A stretch of DNA of 36,019 nucleotides from an uncultured Oxalobacteraceae bacterium (GTDB lineage Bacteria; Pseudomonadota; Gammaproteobacteria; Burkholderiales; Burkholderiaceae). Every line of letters begins with the position of its first letter. The stretch's first letter is position 1. Shown in pieces: positions 24,863 to 32,018 of this stretch. Where the stretch lies: assembly GCA_946480015.1 (NCBI GenBank), contig CAMLIL010000058.1, positions 1 to 36,019 of the forward strand. Reading direction: 5' to 3'. Position numbers and translations under genes: made by a program. The notes below the pieces were generated by a model, which was not told where the DNA came from, did no database searches, and saw only the letters and a program-made list of their open reading frames with translations.

Positions 24863-24890
24863 CGAAAAGGCCGGCCTCGCGGGCCGGCCT
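24863..24890 (-). terminator. intrinsic terminator of the BON lipoprotein gene
   Basis: On the minus strand AGGCCGGCC-CGCGA-GGCCGGCCT has a perfect nine-base-pair stem that runs into TTTT. It lies about 20 bp past the BON gene stop and isolates it from the AI-2E gene. Confidence 0.85.
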
Positions 24891-24910
24891 GAACGCTGTG
24901 CGCGGCCGGC

Positions 24911-25225
24911 TTACTTCACGCGAACGTCGTTCTTAACCGAAGTCACACCTTTGACGCCGCGGGCGATGGTGGCCGCCTTCTGTGCATCGGCTGGATCGGC
25001 CACGAAGCCCGACAACTGCACGTCGCCCTTGAAGGTTTCGACATTGATTTCGGTGGCTTTCACGGTGGGGTCGGCAGCCAGCGACGCCTTGACCTTGGCG
25101 GTGATGACGGTGTCGTCGATGTATTCGCCCGTGCCTTCGCGGGTCGAGGTCGATGCGCAGCCAGCCATGGTGGCAACCAGGGAAGCGGCAAACAGCATGG
25201 TCGAGAGACGTTGTGCGATTTTCAT
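24911..25225 (-). CDS. BON domain lipoprotein, copy 1
   Basis: A 104-residue periplasmic lipoprotein. The signal peptide ends in MAGC with Cys23, followed by AS, which suggests outer-membrane sorting. Residues 35-104 are a single BON domain: EYIDDTVITAKVKASLAADP, then KATEINVETFKGDVQLSGFV and the final VKGVTSVKNDVRVK. BON domains bind phospholipid surfaces and occur in OsmY and DolP, which protect envelope integrity. This gene has a close paralogue at 34324, roughly half identical, with the same layout. The ATG follows AGGAGTCCACC. I do not see the shared 18-bp element upstream here, unlike for the paralogue. Confidence 0.92.
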   Translation of the reverse strand: MKIAQRLSTMLFAASLVATMAGCASTSTREGTGEYIDDTVITAKVKASLAADPTVKATEINVETFKGDVQLSGFVADPADAQKAATIARGVKGVTSVKNDVRVK

Positions 25226-25358
25226 GGTGGACTCCTGTTAGTTGAATAGACGATGCTCAAGCTGAGCAAAAACAGCGCGGCGAACCGCCTGTGGTACTGC
25301 TGGGGACCTACGAACTGCTTCTTCACTGAAGCCTTTTAACCAGGCCTGCGGGCGGGGC

Positions 25359-25919
25359 TCATTTGGCGTACTGCGACTTGGCCATGGCCACGCAATTGTC
25401 TTTGGCACTGCCGGCAAAGGCATCGCACTTTTCCCTGGCGACCTTGTATTCCGCATCGCGTTTATCGTTGCGCGCATCGTTGCGCGCCTCGATGGCTTTC
25501 TTGTCGGCTTTGGCGTCGGCCTGCGTCGCCACCAGCGTGGCCTTGGCCTGCGACAGGCAAACGTCCTTGTCGTTGCCGGTCAAGGCATCGCACTTGACCT
25601 TGTCGCGCGCATACACCGCGTCGGCAATCTTCAAGCGCGCCTGCGTGTAGGCCTTGAGCGTGTTGCGGTAATACGCTTCGGCTTCCTGTTCGGTGCGGAT
25701 GCGCGCCGCTGTCGCTTCCGCCACACAGACATCCTTGGGGTTGCCCGCGATGGCGTCGCAGCGCGCACGCGCCGCCTTGTAGGTCAGCGCGGCCTGGTCC
25801 TTGGCCTGCACATAAGCGGCCTTGGCCTCGGAACTGGGCGGCGCGGCCTGGACCGTGCCACCCAGCAGCGCCCCGGCCGACAGCAAAGCGAGGGCGAATG
25901 AGTATGTGCTGAACTTCAT
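25359..25919 (-). CDS. periplasmic protein with three CD-x-GxxKDxC repeats
   Basis: A 186-residue secreted protein. A signal peptide (1-25, ending TVQA) is followed by an Ala/Lys/Asp-rich, strongly helical mature chain. It has three repeats of about 55 residues, each with a pair of cysteines ten residues apart: RCDAIAGNPKDVC (Cys54/65), KCDALTGNDKDVC (110/121) and KCDAFAGSAKDNC (165/176). Each pair could form a disulfide closing a small loop. Between them lie charged helices such as EQEAEAYYRNTLKAYTQARLK. The ATG at 25919 has AGGAG upstream. I do not know the family name. It diverges from the glycine-zipper lipoprotein at 26169. Confidence 0.82.
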   Translation of the reverse strand: MKFSTYSFALALLSAGALLGGTVQAAPPSSEAKAAYVQAKDQAALTYKAARARCDAIAGNPKDVCVAEATAARIRTEQEAEAYYRNTLKAYTQARLKIADAVYARDKVKCDALTGNDKDVCLSQAKATLVATQADAKADKKAIEARNDARNDKRDAEYKVAREKCDAFAGSAKDNCVAMAKSQYAK

Positions 25920-25983
25920 GATCGTGGTCTCCTGGCTGGTGCGCGACGCGGCGCCGATCTTGCCGCATGACATGCAATCGCTG

Positions 25984-25997
25984 CGTCAATATTGACG
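25984..25997. promoter_or_regulatory. 14-bp perfect palindrome upstream of the Cys-repeat gene
   Basis: CGTCAATATTGACG is a perfect 14-bp palindrome 64 bp before the ATG at 25919 and about 170 bp before the divergent gene. The position suits a dimeric regulator. Confidence 0.4.
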
Positions 25998-26097
25998 TTG
26001 TACGGCAATTGCCGGGTTGCTTCTGTTCGCTGCCGAACAGTGCACGGGCATTTTCGCCAATCGGCGACAGCACGCTTGACAAACCGCAGCGGCTCGC

Positions 26098-26115
26098 GTG
26101 CGTCACCGCACAGAC
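26098..26115 (+). promoter_or_regulatory. shared 18-bp promoter element, site A
   Basis: GTGCGTCACCGCACAGAC matches the consensus GTGCGTnnnCGyACAGAn. It ends 53 bp before the ATG of the glycine-zipper lipoprotein. A possible -10 hexamer GATTAA (26131-26136) lies 15 bp downstream. Confidence 0.6.
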
Positions 26116-26168
26116 CGCCGTGTAGCGGGTGATTAACCTGACAGCACTCATTTGCTAAGGAGAACAGC

Positions 26169-26630
26169 ATGAACACCAGTCGCACCCTCGCTTCACTTGT
26201 TGTCGCCAGCGCCGCACTGTTGAGCGGTTGCGCCAGCAATTCCTCGCAACCGTATGACAGCGGCTCCAGCACCGGCTACAACAGCTCGGCCAACATGGGT
26301 TACGGCACCATCGATTCGATCCAGGTCACGCGCGCCAGCGGCCAGACCAGCGGGGCCGGCGCGGTCATCGGCGGCCTGGTCGGCGCGGTGGCCGGCAACC
26401 AGATCGGCAGCGGCACCGGACGCACGGCGGCAACCGTCGCCGGCGCCGTAGGCGGCGCTGCCATCGGCAACAGTGTCGAATCGAAACGCAATCAGAATGG
26501 CCAGGAGATGTATCAGATCAGCGTGCGCATGGACAACGGCGACTACCGCAACGTCGTTCAGGACAGCGTGTACGACCTGCGCGTGGGTAACCGCGTGCGC
26601 ATCGTGGACGGCCGCGTGTACCGCTATTGA
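26169..26630 (+). CDS. glycine-zipper 2TM lipoprotein (SlyB/Pcp-like)
   Basis: A 153-residue lipoprotein with lipobox LLSGC (Cys21). A Ser/Gly-rich spacer (25-45) leads to TIDSIQVTRASGQTSG. The glycine zipper GAGAVIGGLVGAVAGNQIGSGTGRTAATVAGAVGG follows at about 62-105. The C-terminal part (QEMYQISVRMDNGDYRNVVQD and VGNRVRIVDGRVYRY) forms the small beta domain typical of SlyB, Pcp and related 17-kDa antigens. SlyB in E. coli stabilises outer-membrane complexes under stress. AAGGAG precedes the ATG, and the shared 18-bp element sits at -35. DUF3309 follows after 81 bp. Confidence 0.9.
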   Translation: MNTSRTLASLVVASAALLSGCASNSSQPYDSGSSTGYNSSANMGYGTIDSIQVTRASGQTSGAGAVIGGLVGAVAGNQIGSGTGRTAATVAGAVGGAAIGNSVESKRNQNGQEMYQISVRMDNGDYRNVVQDSVYDLRVGNRVRIVDGRVYRY

Positions 26631-26711
26631 TGGCGCCTGCCCGGTACCGGAAAGTGAACGTGCTGCGCAGCCCCCGCCATACCGACAAACTACATCACGA
26701 AGGAGCTTGCC

Positions 26712-26864
26712 ATGGGAACCATCCTGCTCATCATCCTGGTCCTCGCCCTGATCGGTGTTCTGCCGACCTGGAACCACAGCCGCAACTGGGGCTACGGCCC
26801 GGTCGGCATCACCGGCCTGCTCGTCGTGGTGCTGATCGTGCTGCTGCTGACCGGGCGCCTGTGA
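26712..26864 (+). CDS. DUF3309 family small membrane protein
   Basis: A 50-residue protein starting at the ATG at 26712, 6 bp after an AAGGAG. It opens MGTILLIILVLALIGVLPTW, continues NHSRNWGYGPVGITG, and closes with a second hydrophobic helix LLVVVLIVLLLTGRL. The two-helix layout with a central TW-xHSRxWGYGP motif is the DUF3309 signature, found across proteobacteria, often near stress or envelope genes. The function is unknown. It lies between a glycine-zipper lipoprotein and a small secreted protein on the same strand, probably in one transcript. Confidence 0.85.
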   Translation: MGTILLIILVLALIGVLPTWNHSRNWGYGPVGITGLLVVVLIVLLLTGRL

Positions 26865-26973
26865 GGCTCGCCACACGCTTACGCAGCGGCTCCCCGGCGC
26901 ATTTGCACGTGGCAAGTGGTAAGTGGCAAGTGCGCCGGTTTCATTTTAACGATGACTTACCGGGAGAATAGCC

Positions 26974-27354
26974 ATGCCCTCAATGACCACCCTGCTTGGC
27001 CGCGCCGCCATTGGCGCCCTGCTGCTGTCGCTCGGCGGCGTTCACGCGCAAACGGCCGAGACCGCCAAGCCGGTCGTTCAAGAATCTACCGATAGCAACG
27101 TGCCTCCGGCCACGGCGCGCAAACAGGCCGCTGAAATCGCCCGCGGCGAGCCGGCCCGCTGGTCGCACGAAGACTTCACCATGGGGGCACGCCTCAAGAC
27201 CATGCGCAAGGAAATCGCCGCCGCCTTGCAGGAATCCCAGGGCGCCTGCCGCAACGGCCCAAGCGAACTACGCGCGGCCTGCCTCAAGCAGGCGCGCGAT
27301 ACGTATCAGCAGGACATGGCAGGCGTGCGCGGACAGCTGACCGCGAGCCAGTAA
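26974..27354 (+). CDS. small secreted protein, unknown function
   Basis: A 126-residue protein with a clear signal peptide (1-25, ending GVHAQ) after CGGGAGAATAGCC. The mature part is polar and mostly helical: ATARKQAAEIARGEPARWSHEDFTM, then RLKTMRKEIAAALQESQGAC. One cysteine pair (CRNGPSELRAAC, C-x10-C) is present, the same spacing as in the Cys-repeat protein at 25359, which may mean a related small disulfide loop. The ending is YQQDMAGVRGQLTASQ. It converges with the patatin gene, whose stop is 4 bp away. I do not recognise the family. Confidence 0.75.
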   Translation: MPSMTTLLGRAAIGALLLSLGGVHAQTAETAKPVVQESTDSNVPPATARKQAAEIARGEPARWSHEDFTMGARLKTMRKEIAAALQESQGACRNGPSELRAACLKQARDTYQQDMAGVRGQLTASQ

Positions 27355-27358
27355 GGCG

Positions 27359-28519
27359 TCAGGCGCGCTTCTTGCCGCTTTGCGCGGCGGTGCGCTGCGG
27401 CGGCAATTCATGCACAACCACGGCCGTGCTTTCCGACACCAGGCGCAGCCACCCGGCATGGCGCAGTGCGCGCATGGCGTCGCGGTAGCCCTGGTCCCAG
27501 CGCCATTCGATCGACCCTTTGGAAAAATTGATGTCCTTCGAGGCCATGTGCCAGTCGCGACCGGAATACGGGATGCGCACGATGTGCATGGTCGAGTCGC
27601 AACCCAGCGCGGCCAGCTCGCGCTCGTCCTCGGCGGTGCGCTCGCCGACAGGCAGGCGCACGTACAGTTCGCGCAGCTTGTGCTGCAGTGCGTGGGTGGC
27701 GATGTAATCGTCGATGTGCCGCTTGGAACGCGAGGCGTAGGTCACATCCTTCTGGCGCGTCTGCACTTCGTCCAGCGTGGTCGGTTCGTCGCCGGTGGCG
27801 CTCCACAGGTCGACCATGAAACACAAGGTGTCGGTCTGGCTGTATTCGTTGAGCACCGATTCGAGCGGCGTGTTCGAATACAGGCCGCCGTCCCAATACA
27901 GCTCGCCATCGACGCGGGTCGGGGCGAAGCCGGGCGGCAGGCTGCAGCTGGCGCGCACGTGGTCGGCGGTCAATTTACCGCTCAGGCTATCGAAGTGGGC
28001 CAGCTCGCCGCTGCGCACATTGACCGCGTTGACCGTCAGGCGCATGCCGCCTTCGGCGTTGAGATAATCGAAATCGACCAGCTCGCGCAAGGTCGCATCG
28101 AGCGGGGCGGTGTCGTAGAACGATGCCTGTTCGGGCGCCACCGGGAGATTGAAGGGAAAGCCGCTGAACCAGCGCGGCGAGAAAAAACCCGGGGCCCCGC
28201 GCATGACGGTGTCGACGGTGTTGTACCAGATCGCCGATCGGCGCTGCTCATCGCTCAGGTTGCTCATGTCGACCGAGTCGGGATGCGACACCCGGTCCCA
28301 GAACGCCTTGACCCGTTCGAGCCGCTGGGCTTGTGGATTGCCGGCGATCAGGGCCGCGTTGATGGCGCCGATCGAGGTGCCGACGATCCAGTCCGGTACC
28401 AGGTCGTGTTCGTGCAAGGCCTGGTAGACCCCGGCCTGGTAGGCGCCCAGCGCGCCCCCGCCCTGCAGCACCAGCACGATGCGCAGACTGTGTGGATTTA
28501 ATCGATTAACGACTGTCAT
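27359..28519 (-). CDS. patatin-like phospholipase (DUF3734-type)
   Basis: A 386-residue lipid acyl hydrolase. The oxyanion loop QGGGALGAYQAG (19-30) leads to the nucleophile motif GTSIGA with Ser49. The second catalytic residue is Asp210 in YWDGGLYSN. This Ser-Asp dyad is the patatin mechanism, releasing fatty acids from phospholipids. Length and the C-terminal half (RSKRHIDDYIATHALQHKLRELYVRLP) fit the subgroup carrying DUF3734. No signal peptide is seen, so it probably acts in the cytoplasm or at the inner membrane. In PHB-forming bacteria some members are granule-associated, which is only a hint here. A dispersed palindrome lies upstream. Confidence 0.92.
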   Translation of the reverse strand: MTVVNRLNPHSLRIVLVLQGGGALGAYQAGVYQALHEHDLVPDWIVGTSIGAINAALIAGNPQAQRLERVKAFWDRVSHPDSVDMSNLSDEQRRSAIWYNTVDTVMRGAPGFFSPRWFSGFPFNLPVAPEQASFYDTAPLDATLRELVDFDYLNAEGGMRLTVNAVNVRSGELAHFDSLSGKLTADHVRASCSLPPGFAPTRVDGELYWDGGLYSNTPLESVLNEYSQTDTLCFMVDLWSATGDEPTTLDEVQTRQKDVTYASRSKRHIDDYIATHALQHKLRELYVRLPVGERTAEDERELAALGCDSTMHIVRIPYSGRDWHMASKDINFSKGSIEWRWDQGYRDAMRALRHAGWLRLVSESTAVVVHELPPQRTAAQSGKKRA

Positions 28520-28588
28520 GGGAAAACATGCAAAGTGAATGGTGCCACTCAGTATAGGGCAGTCGCTGCGCGCGGTAGCGTAGAGACT

Positions 28589-28642
28589 GTTTCAACATGG
28601 GCATGGCGTCCTTGCAGCTACTTGCCCTGCCCATGTTGAAAC
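28589..28642. repeat. dispersed palindromic repeat, copy B (short form)
   Basis: GTTTCAACATGGGCATGG (28589-28606) pairs with CCCTGCCCATGTTGAAAC (28625-28642) with one mismatch. The centre CGTCCTTGCAGCTACTTG resembles the matching part of copy A at 18900. It sits between the patatin start and the terminator of the YqjK-like operon. Confidence 0.75.
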
Positions 28643-28660
28643 GGTCGTTTAATGCGGATG

Positions 28661-28695
28661 AAAAAGACGGCGCCGAATCATCAGATTGCGGCGCC
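28661..28695 (-). terminator. intrinsic terminator of the six-gene stress operon
   Basis: On the minus strand GGCGCCG (28689-28695) pairs with CGGCGCC (28669-28675) across a 13-base loop; GTCTTTTTC follows. It lies about 55 bp after the last gene of the operon. Confidence 0.65.
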
Positions 28696-28749
28696 GCTCA
28701 AGCCCCACCATATTTCGCGCTTGTTACAAAGGACCGGGCACAAAAAAAA

Positions 28750-29160
28750 TCAGTGCGCCAGATGCCGGTTGCGCTGACGCTGGACGTACCACGCCAGGCC
28801 GGCCGCCACGGCGGCCACGCCCAGCGCCGGCTTGAGCAGGCGGCGACGGCGCAGGAAGGCCACGATGGACAGGGCATACGGCATCATCGACGCCACATTG
28901 GTCCCGGTGGGCCGCAGCAGATGGTCGACGCGCGAACGCACCGCCCAGGTGGCGTGGTCCAGCGCCGAGTGAAACAGCGCTTCCGGCCGCGCACCATGCT
29001 TGATGGCCGACTTGGCGTTGACGATATTTACGCGGTGGAACTCGGCCTGGCGCAGCAGACGCGACTTGCGCTCGGCCAGGGAATCTTCCTTGTCCTTGTG
29101 CACGCGCTCGTCCGCGGCGACGGTTTCCGCCTGGTCGATTCCGACGATGTGATTGGCCAT
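28750..29160 (-). CDS. YqjK-like small membrane protein
   Basis: A 136-residue protein. The N-terminal half is charged and helical (DERVHKDKEDSLAERKSRLLRQ and then AEFHRVNIVNAKSAIKHG). The C-terminal half has hydrophobic parts around MMPYALSIVAFL and LLKPALGVAAVAAGLAWYV, ending in a basic tail. Its layout and its place after YqjD- and YqjE-like genes resemble E. coli YqjK. Sequence similarity to YqjK is weak, so the name rests largely on context. AAGGAGAAC precedes the ATG. It is the last gene of the leftward operon that includes bacterioferritin. Confidence 0.68.
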   Translation of the reverse strand: MANHIVGIDQAETVAADERVHKDKEDSLAERKSRLLRQAEFHRVNIVNAKSAIKHGARPEALFHSALDHATWAVRSRVDHLLRPTGTNVASMMPYALSIVAFLRRRRLLKPALGVAAVAAGLAWYVQRQRNRHLAH

Positions 29161-29194
29161 GCTTGTTCTCCTTGTTGTCAGGCGCCGGCTGGCA

Positions 29195-29581
29195 TCAGAG
29201 CAGCATGTCCTTGTCGTGCTTGAGCTCGTTCATGGTGGCGGGCAGCGCCAGCTTGCCCTCCTTGAGCATGGACCTGGCCTTGAACACCAGGGCCAGGGTC
29301 GCGACCAGGAACACGCCGAACATCACCAAGAGGATTTTCCAGCCCATGCTTTCCCAGGCGAGCGCCACGATCACGGCAGTGCCGTAGGCCAGGGCGAACC
29401 AGCTGCACAGAACCGCCAGCGCGAAAATTGCCAGCAGTTCGAGTACGTGGTTACGCACTTCGGACAGTTCGAGTGCGGCCAGTTCGACGCGCGACACCAC
29501 CAGTCCGAAGACGTTCTTCGCCAGGCCTGTGAGCCCGCTCAGGAGGCCGGGGCCATGTACTGCGGCAGAAGTTTGGTCCAT
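29195..29581 (-). CDS. phage holin family protein, YqjE-like
   Basis: A 128-residue membrane protein of the Phage_holin_3_6/YqjE family. After a short N-terminus (MDQTSAAVHGPGLLSGLTGLAKN) comes the amphipathic FGLVVSRVELAALELSEVRNHV. Two membrane helices follow: LLAIFALAVLCSWFALAYGTAVIVAL and WKILLVMFGVFLVATLALVF. A charged C-terminus closes it (MNELKHDKDMLL). The start at 29581 is the first ATG of the conserved part; the upstream extension is a shadow. Despite the family name these proteins are not phage-derived lysis factors; in E. coli YqjE is encoded with YqjD in a stress-induced operon. Confidence 0.87.
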   Translation of the reverse strand: MDQTSAAVHGPGLLSGLTGLAKNVFGLVVSRVELAALELSEVRNHVLELLAIFALAVLCSWFALAYGTAVIVALAWESMGWKILLVMFGVFLVATLALVFKARSMLKEGKLALPATMNELKHDKDMLL

Positions 29582-29610
29582 GGCTTTCCCCTTCAGCGTG
29601 AATGTGTGAA

Positions 29611-29958
29611 TTATTTGCGGCCCAGGATGACACCGACCAGCAGACCCACGCCTGCGGCAGCTGCGACGGTGCGCCATGGGTTGTCCTTCACATAGACATC
29701 AGCCGTTTGCGCCAGTTCCTTACCTTTCTCGATTGCTTGACCCTGCACTTGCGAGCCCTTGGCCATCGCCGCATCGAGCAACTCCATGCCGCGCTTGCGC
29801 AGGTCATCGGCTTTCTCGCCGGTCAGGGTGGCGGCCGCGTGCAACAGCGACTGGGCATCGCGCATCAGGGTCTTGACGTCGCCCTGGACGTTGCTCGCCG
29901 AGCCGTTGAATGAACCGGCGGCGCCATTGCTGCGGGTGGTGGTATTGGTATCCAACAT
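29611..29958 (-). CDS. DUF883 family protein, YqjD/ElaB-like
   Basis: A 115-residue protein with a strong AAGGAGATCATC before the ATG. A polar N-terminus (LDTNTTTRSNGAAG) leads to a long amphipathic helix (DVKTLMRDAQSLLHAAATLTGEKADDLRK and onward). The diagnostic C-terminus is DNPWRTVAAAAGVGLLVGVILGRK, a single membrane anchor with the W-x-x-V-x-x-A-A-x-x-G signature of DUF883. E. coli YqjD and ElaB are stationary-phase inner-membrane proteins that bind ribosomes through the N-terminal part. It sits between the bacterioferritin and the YqjE-like gene in one operon. Confidence 0.92.
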   Translation of the reverse strand: MLDTNTTTRSNGAAGSFNGSASNVQGDVKTLMRDAQSLLHAAATLTGEKADDLRKRGMELLDAAMAKGSQVQGQAIEKGKELAQTADVYVKDNPWRTVAAAAGVGLLVGVILGRK

Positions 29959-30014
29959 GATGATCTCCTTGGTGAGGTTACAAGGCTGCACGAAGCAGCT
30001 TCAAAAATGCCGGC

Positions 30015-30554
30015 TCAGTTGGCCAGCAGGTCGCGCATATCGTCGGCATGCTCTTCCTCGGCCGCCATAATCTTGATCAGGAGCTGCTTGGTGGTCGGGT
30101 CCTTGTCGCCGATCGCGGCAATCATCTGGCGGTACGATTCGATCGCCACGCGCTCGGCGATCAGGTTGGCGCGGATCATCGCCTGCACGTCCTGGGCATC
30201 GTCGTACTCGGCATGGCTGCGCGCCGACAGCGTGGCCGGATTGAAGTTGGGCGAACCGTTGAGCTGCACGATGCGCTCGGCCAGCCAGTCGGCGTGCTCC
30301 TGCTCTTCCTGCGCGTGCTCCAGGAACTCGTCCTTGACCGGGCCGTTGCCGACCCCGCTGACGGTGTAATAGTGGCGCTTGTAGCGCAGCACGCAGACCA
30401 GTTCGGTAGCCAGCGCATCGTTGAGCATGGCGACGACAGCGTCGCGGTCGGCCGCGTAGCCTTCCGTCACCGCGCCTTCATCCAGATTGGCGGCGGCGCG
30501 GCGGATGGCGCCGACATCGAAGCCGTGCGCCAGGGGCGTTTGGGTATTCTGCAT
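30015..30554 (-). CDS. bacterioferritin-like iron-storage protein
   Basis: A 179-residue ferritin-like four-helix protein. Diiron ligands are visible: Glu51 in ATELVCVLRYKRHYY, the EEQEH segment at 83-87, Glu134/Glu139 in NLIAERVAIESYRQM and the EEEH segment at 166-169. This is the bacterioferritin/Dps-like ferroxidase pattern. Such proteins oxidise Fe(II) with peroxide or oxygen and store the iron, limiting Fenton damage. A haem-binding Met as in classical Bfr is not evident at the expected place, so haem binding is doubtful. It lies 39 bp after the DUF4398-OmpA gene and 56 bp before the YqjD-like gene. The ATG follows AAGGAATC. Confidence 0.9.
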   Translation of the reverse strand: MQNTQTPLAHGFDVGAIRRAAANLDEGAVTEGYAADRDAVVAMLNDALATELVCVLRYKRHYYTVSGVGNGPVKDEFLEHAQEEQEHADWLAERIVQLNGSPNFNPATLSARSHAEYDDAQDVQAMIRANLIAERVAIESYRQMIAAIGDKDPTTKQLLIKIMAAEEEHADDMRDLLAN

Positions 30555-30593
30555 GATGATTCCTTGTTGTCAGTGGGTTGTGCATTCACATCG

Positions 30594-31487
30594 TCAACGG
30601 CGCGGCGCAATCGCCATGCCTTCGTTCGACAGCACGATCTCGACCCGGCGGTTGAGCGCGCGGTTGGTCGGCGTGTCGTTGGGCGCGACCGGGAACGCTT
30701 CGCCGTAGCCGCGCATCGCCACCCGCTCGGGCGCCACGCCCATCTGGGTCAGGGCGGCGCGCACCGAGTTGGCGCGGCGCTCCGACAATTGCTGGTTATG
30801 CGCGCTGCTGCCGGTGCTGTCCGCAAAACCTTCGACCAGCACACTGCGGTTCGGGTTCTGCACCAATGCGTCGGCCAGCTTGCGCACGGTGGCCTGGCCG
30901 TTCGGCGTGAGCGTGGCCTGATTGGTGGCAAACAGCACGTCGCCGATGGTGATGATGATGCCGCGTTCGGTTTTCTTGGCCTGCAAGTCCGTCATCAAGG
31001 CTTCCAGCTGAGCCGCGCGGGCTTGCGCTTCGCGCGTCTTGGCGTCGGCCTCGGCGGCCTGGCGCTGGGCCTCGGCGGCCTGCTGCTGGGCCTGGGCGGC
31101 ATCCATCTTGGCGCGGTTCGCTTCGGCGGTGCGCGCTTCCAGGCGCACCGCGTCGCGCTCCTGGCCGGAACGGGCGACATCGGCCTCGGCGGCCTTTTGC
31201 TTGGCCACTTCCTGAGCGGTGGCGATCTTTTGCTTGGCGATATAGGCCAGCTTGTCGATCTCGTCGAGGCTGTCTTTCTTGGCGGCGGCCGCATTGGCCC
31301 GGTCCAGCGCTTCGCTGGCCTGGCGGAACTCATGCGGCGCGTACTGCGCCACGGCCGGATTGTTATTGGCCTGAACGAAATCGCCGCGCGCCTGGTCGAG
31401 CATCGGCGTGGTGGTCGGCATGCTGCTGCAAGCGGCAAGACTGATGGCGGTAGCCAGCACGGCTGCCTTCATGAAAGATGAGTTCAT
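30594..31487 (-). CDS. DUF4398-OmpA fusion lipoprotein
   Basis: A 297-residue lipoprotein. Lipobox SLAAC gives Cys20. Residues 25-85 are a DUF4398 domain (LDQARGDFVQANNNPAVAQYAPHEF and onward). Residues 85-175 form an Ala/Gln/Glu-rich coiled coil. The C-terminal OmpA domain (about 180-290) is complete: GIIITIGDVLFATNQATLTPNG, then LVEGFADSTGSSAHNQQLSERRANSV and NRALNRRVEIV. The protein probably spans from the outer membrane through the coiled coil to peptidoglycan. AAAGGAACC precedes the ATG. The preceding gene encodes a stand-alone DUF4398 lipoprotein, so the two may pair. Confidence 0.92.
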   Translation of the reverse strand: MNSSFMKAAVLATAISLAACSSMPTTTPMLDQARGDFVQANNNPAVAQYAPHEFRQASEALDRANAAAAKKDSLDEIDKLAYIAKQKIATAQEVAKQKAAEADVARSGQERDAVRLEARTAEANRAKMDAAQAQQQAAEAQRQAAEADAKTREAQARAAQLEALMTDLQAKKTERGIIITIGDVLFATNQATLTPNGQATVRKLADALVQNPNRSVLVEGFADSTGSSAHNQQLSERRANSVRAALTQMGVAPERVAMRGYGEAFPVAPNDTPTNRALNRRVEIVLSNEGMAIAPRR

Positions 31488-31579
31488 CGCGGGTTCCTTT
31501 TTATTGTGTGCGCACAGCGGCGCGTCGAAGGGAAATGCCGGCGCGGCTGTGCCGCGCGCGTCAGACGGCTCGGGCTCGC

Positions 31580-31960
31580 TTATTTGTTGGCGCGGTCGAC
31601 TTCGTCGCGCAGCACGCGCAAGTCATCCTGCAGCGCGTTGGCGGCAGCCGTCGCCTTGGCCGAATTGGCCTTGCTCTGCGCCAGCTTGGCATCGGCCTGG
31701 GCCTGGGTCGCCAGGTCGCGCGCCAGCGCATAATCCTTGGCCGCCAGTGCCTGATTGGCGCGCATCATCTTGGCGCGCGCGGCGGTGATCTCCTCCGGCG
31801 CCAGCTCGGCCGCGCCGGCGCTGACCGCATTTTCCACCGCGTTTTTCGACACCGCCACGTCAGCGGTGGCAGGCGCCTTCTGACTGGCGCAGGCCGCCAG
31901 CGAGAGCACCGCGGTGGCGCACAGGAGCTTGCTTAACTGATTCAAGGTTGGGATAGTCAT
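31580..31960 (-). CDS. DUF4398 lipoprotein
   Basis: A 126-residue lipoprotein with lipobox SLAAC (Cys24). The mature part is a DUF4398 helical hairpin: SAGAAELAPEEITAARAKMM, then ANQALAAKDYALARDLATQAQADAKLAQ, and a closing heptad-like helix ALQDDLRVLRDEVDRANK. The start at 31960 follows CGGAGAACG; the frame is open further upstream through the promoter. It is the first gene of the leftward stress operon, 92 bp before the DUF4398-OmpA gene. The shared 18-bp element lies 58 bp upstream of its ATG. Confidence 0.87.
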   Translation of the reverse strand: MTIPTLNQLSKLLCATAVLSLAACASQKAPATADVAVSKNAVENAVSAGAAELAPEEITAARAKMMRANQALAAKDYALARDLATQAQADAKLAQSKANSAKATAAANALQDDLRVLRDEVDRANK

Positions 31961-32018
31961 CGTTCGTTCTCCGTTTTTGTGATGTCGTAGTAACGTTATA
32001 TGCTGATTCATTGGCAAG

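Noticed and set aside
26905..26935. Short GGCAAGTGGTAAGTGGCAAGT tandem-like sequence
   Set aside because: Only about three degenerate units in a short gap; too small to call a repeat array or CRISPR.
29195..29581. Prophage remnant suggested by the phage holin family name
   Set aside because: The YqjE-like family is chromosomal and sits with YqjD- and YqjK-like genes; no other phage gene is present.
30048..31481. 477-codon plus-strand frame across bacterioferritin and the DUF4398-OmpA gene
   Set aside because: It crosses two clear minus-strand genes; the Gly/Leu-rich stretch comes from the Ala/Gln coiled coil read backwards.
31506..31520. A further copy of the shared promoter element before the DUF4398-OmpA gene
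   Set aside because: GTGCGCACAGC has both halves but lacks the internal spacer, so it does not align with the six sites.
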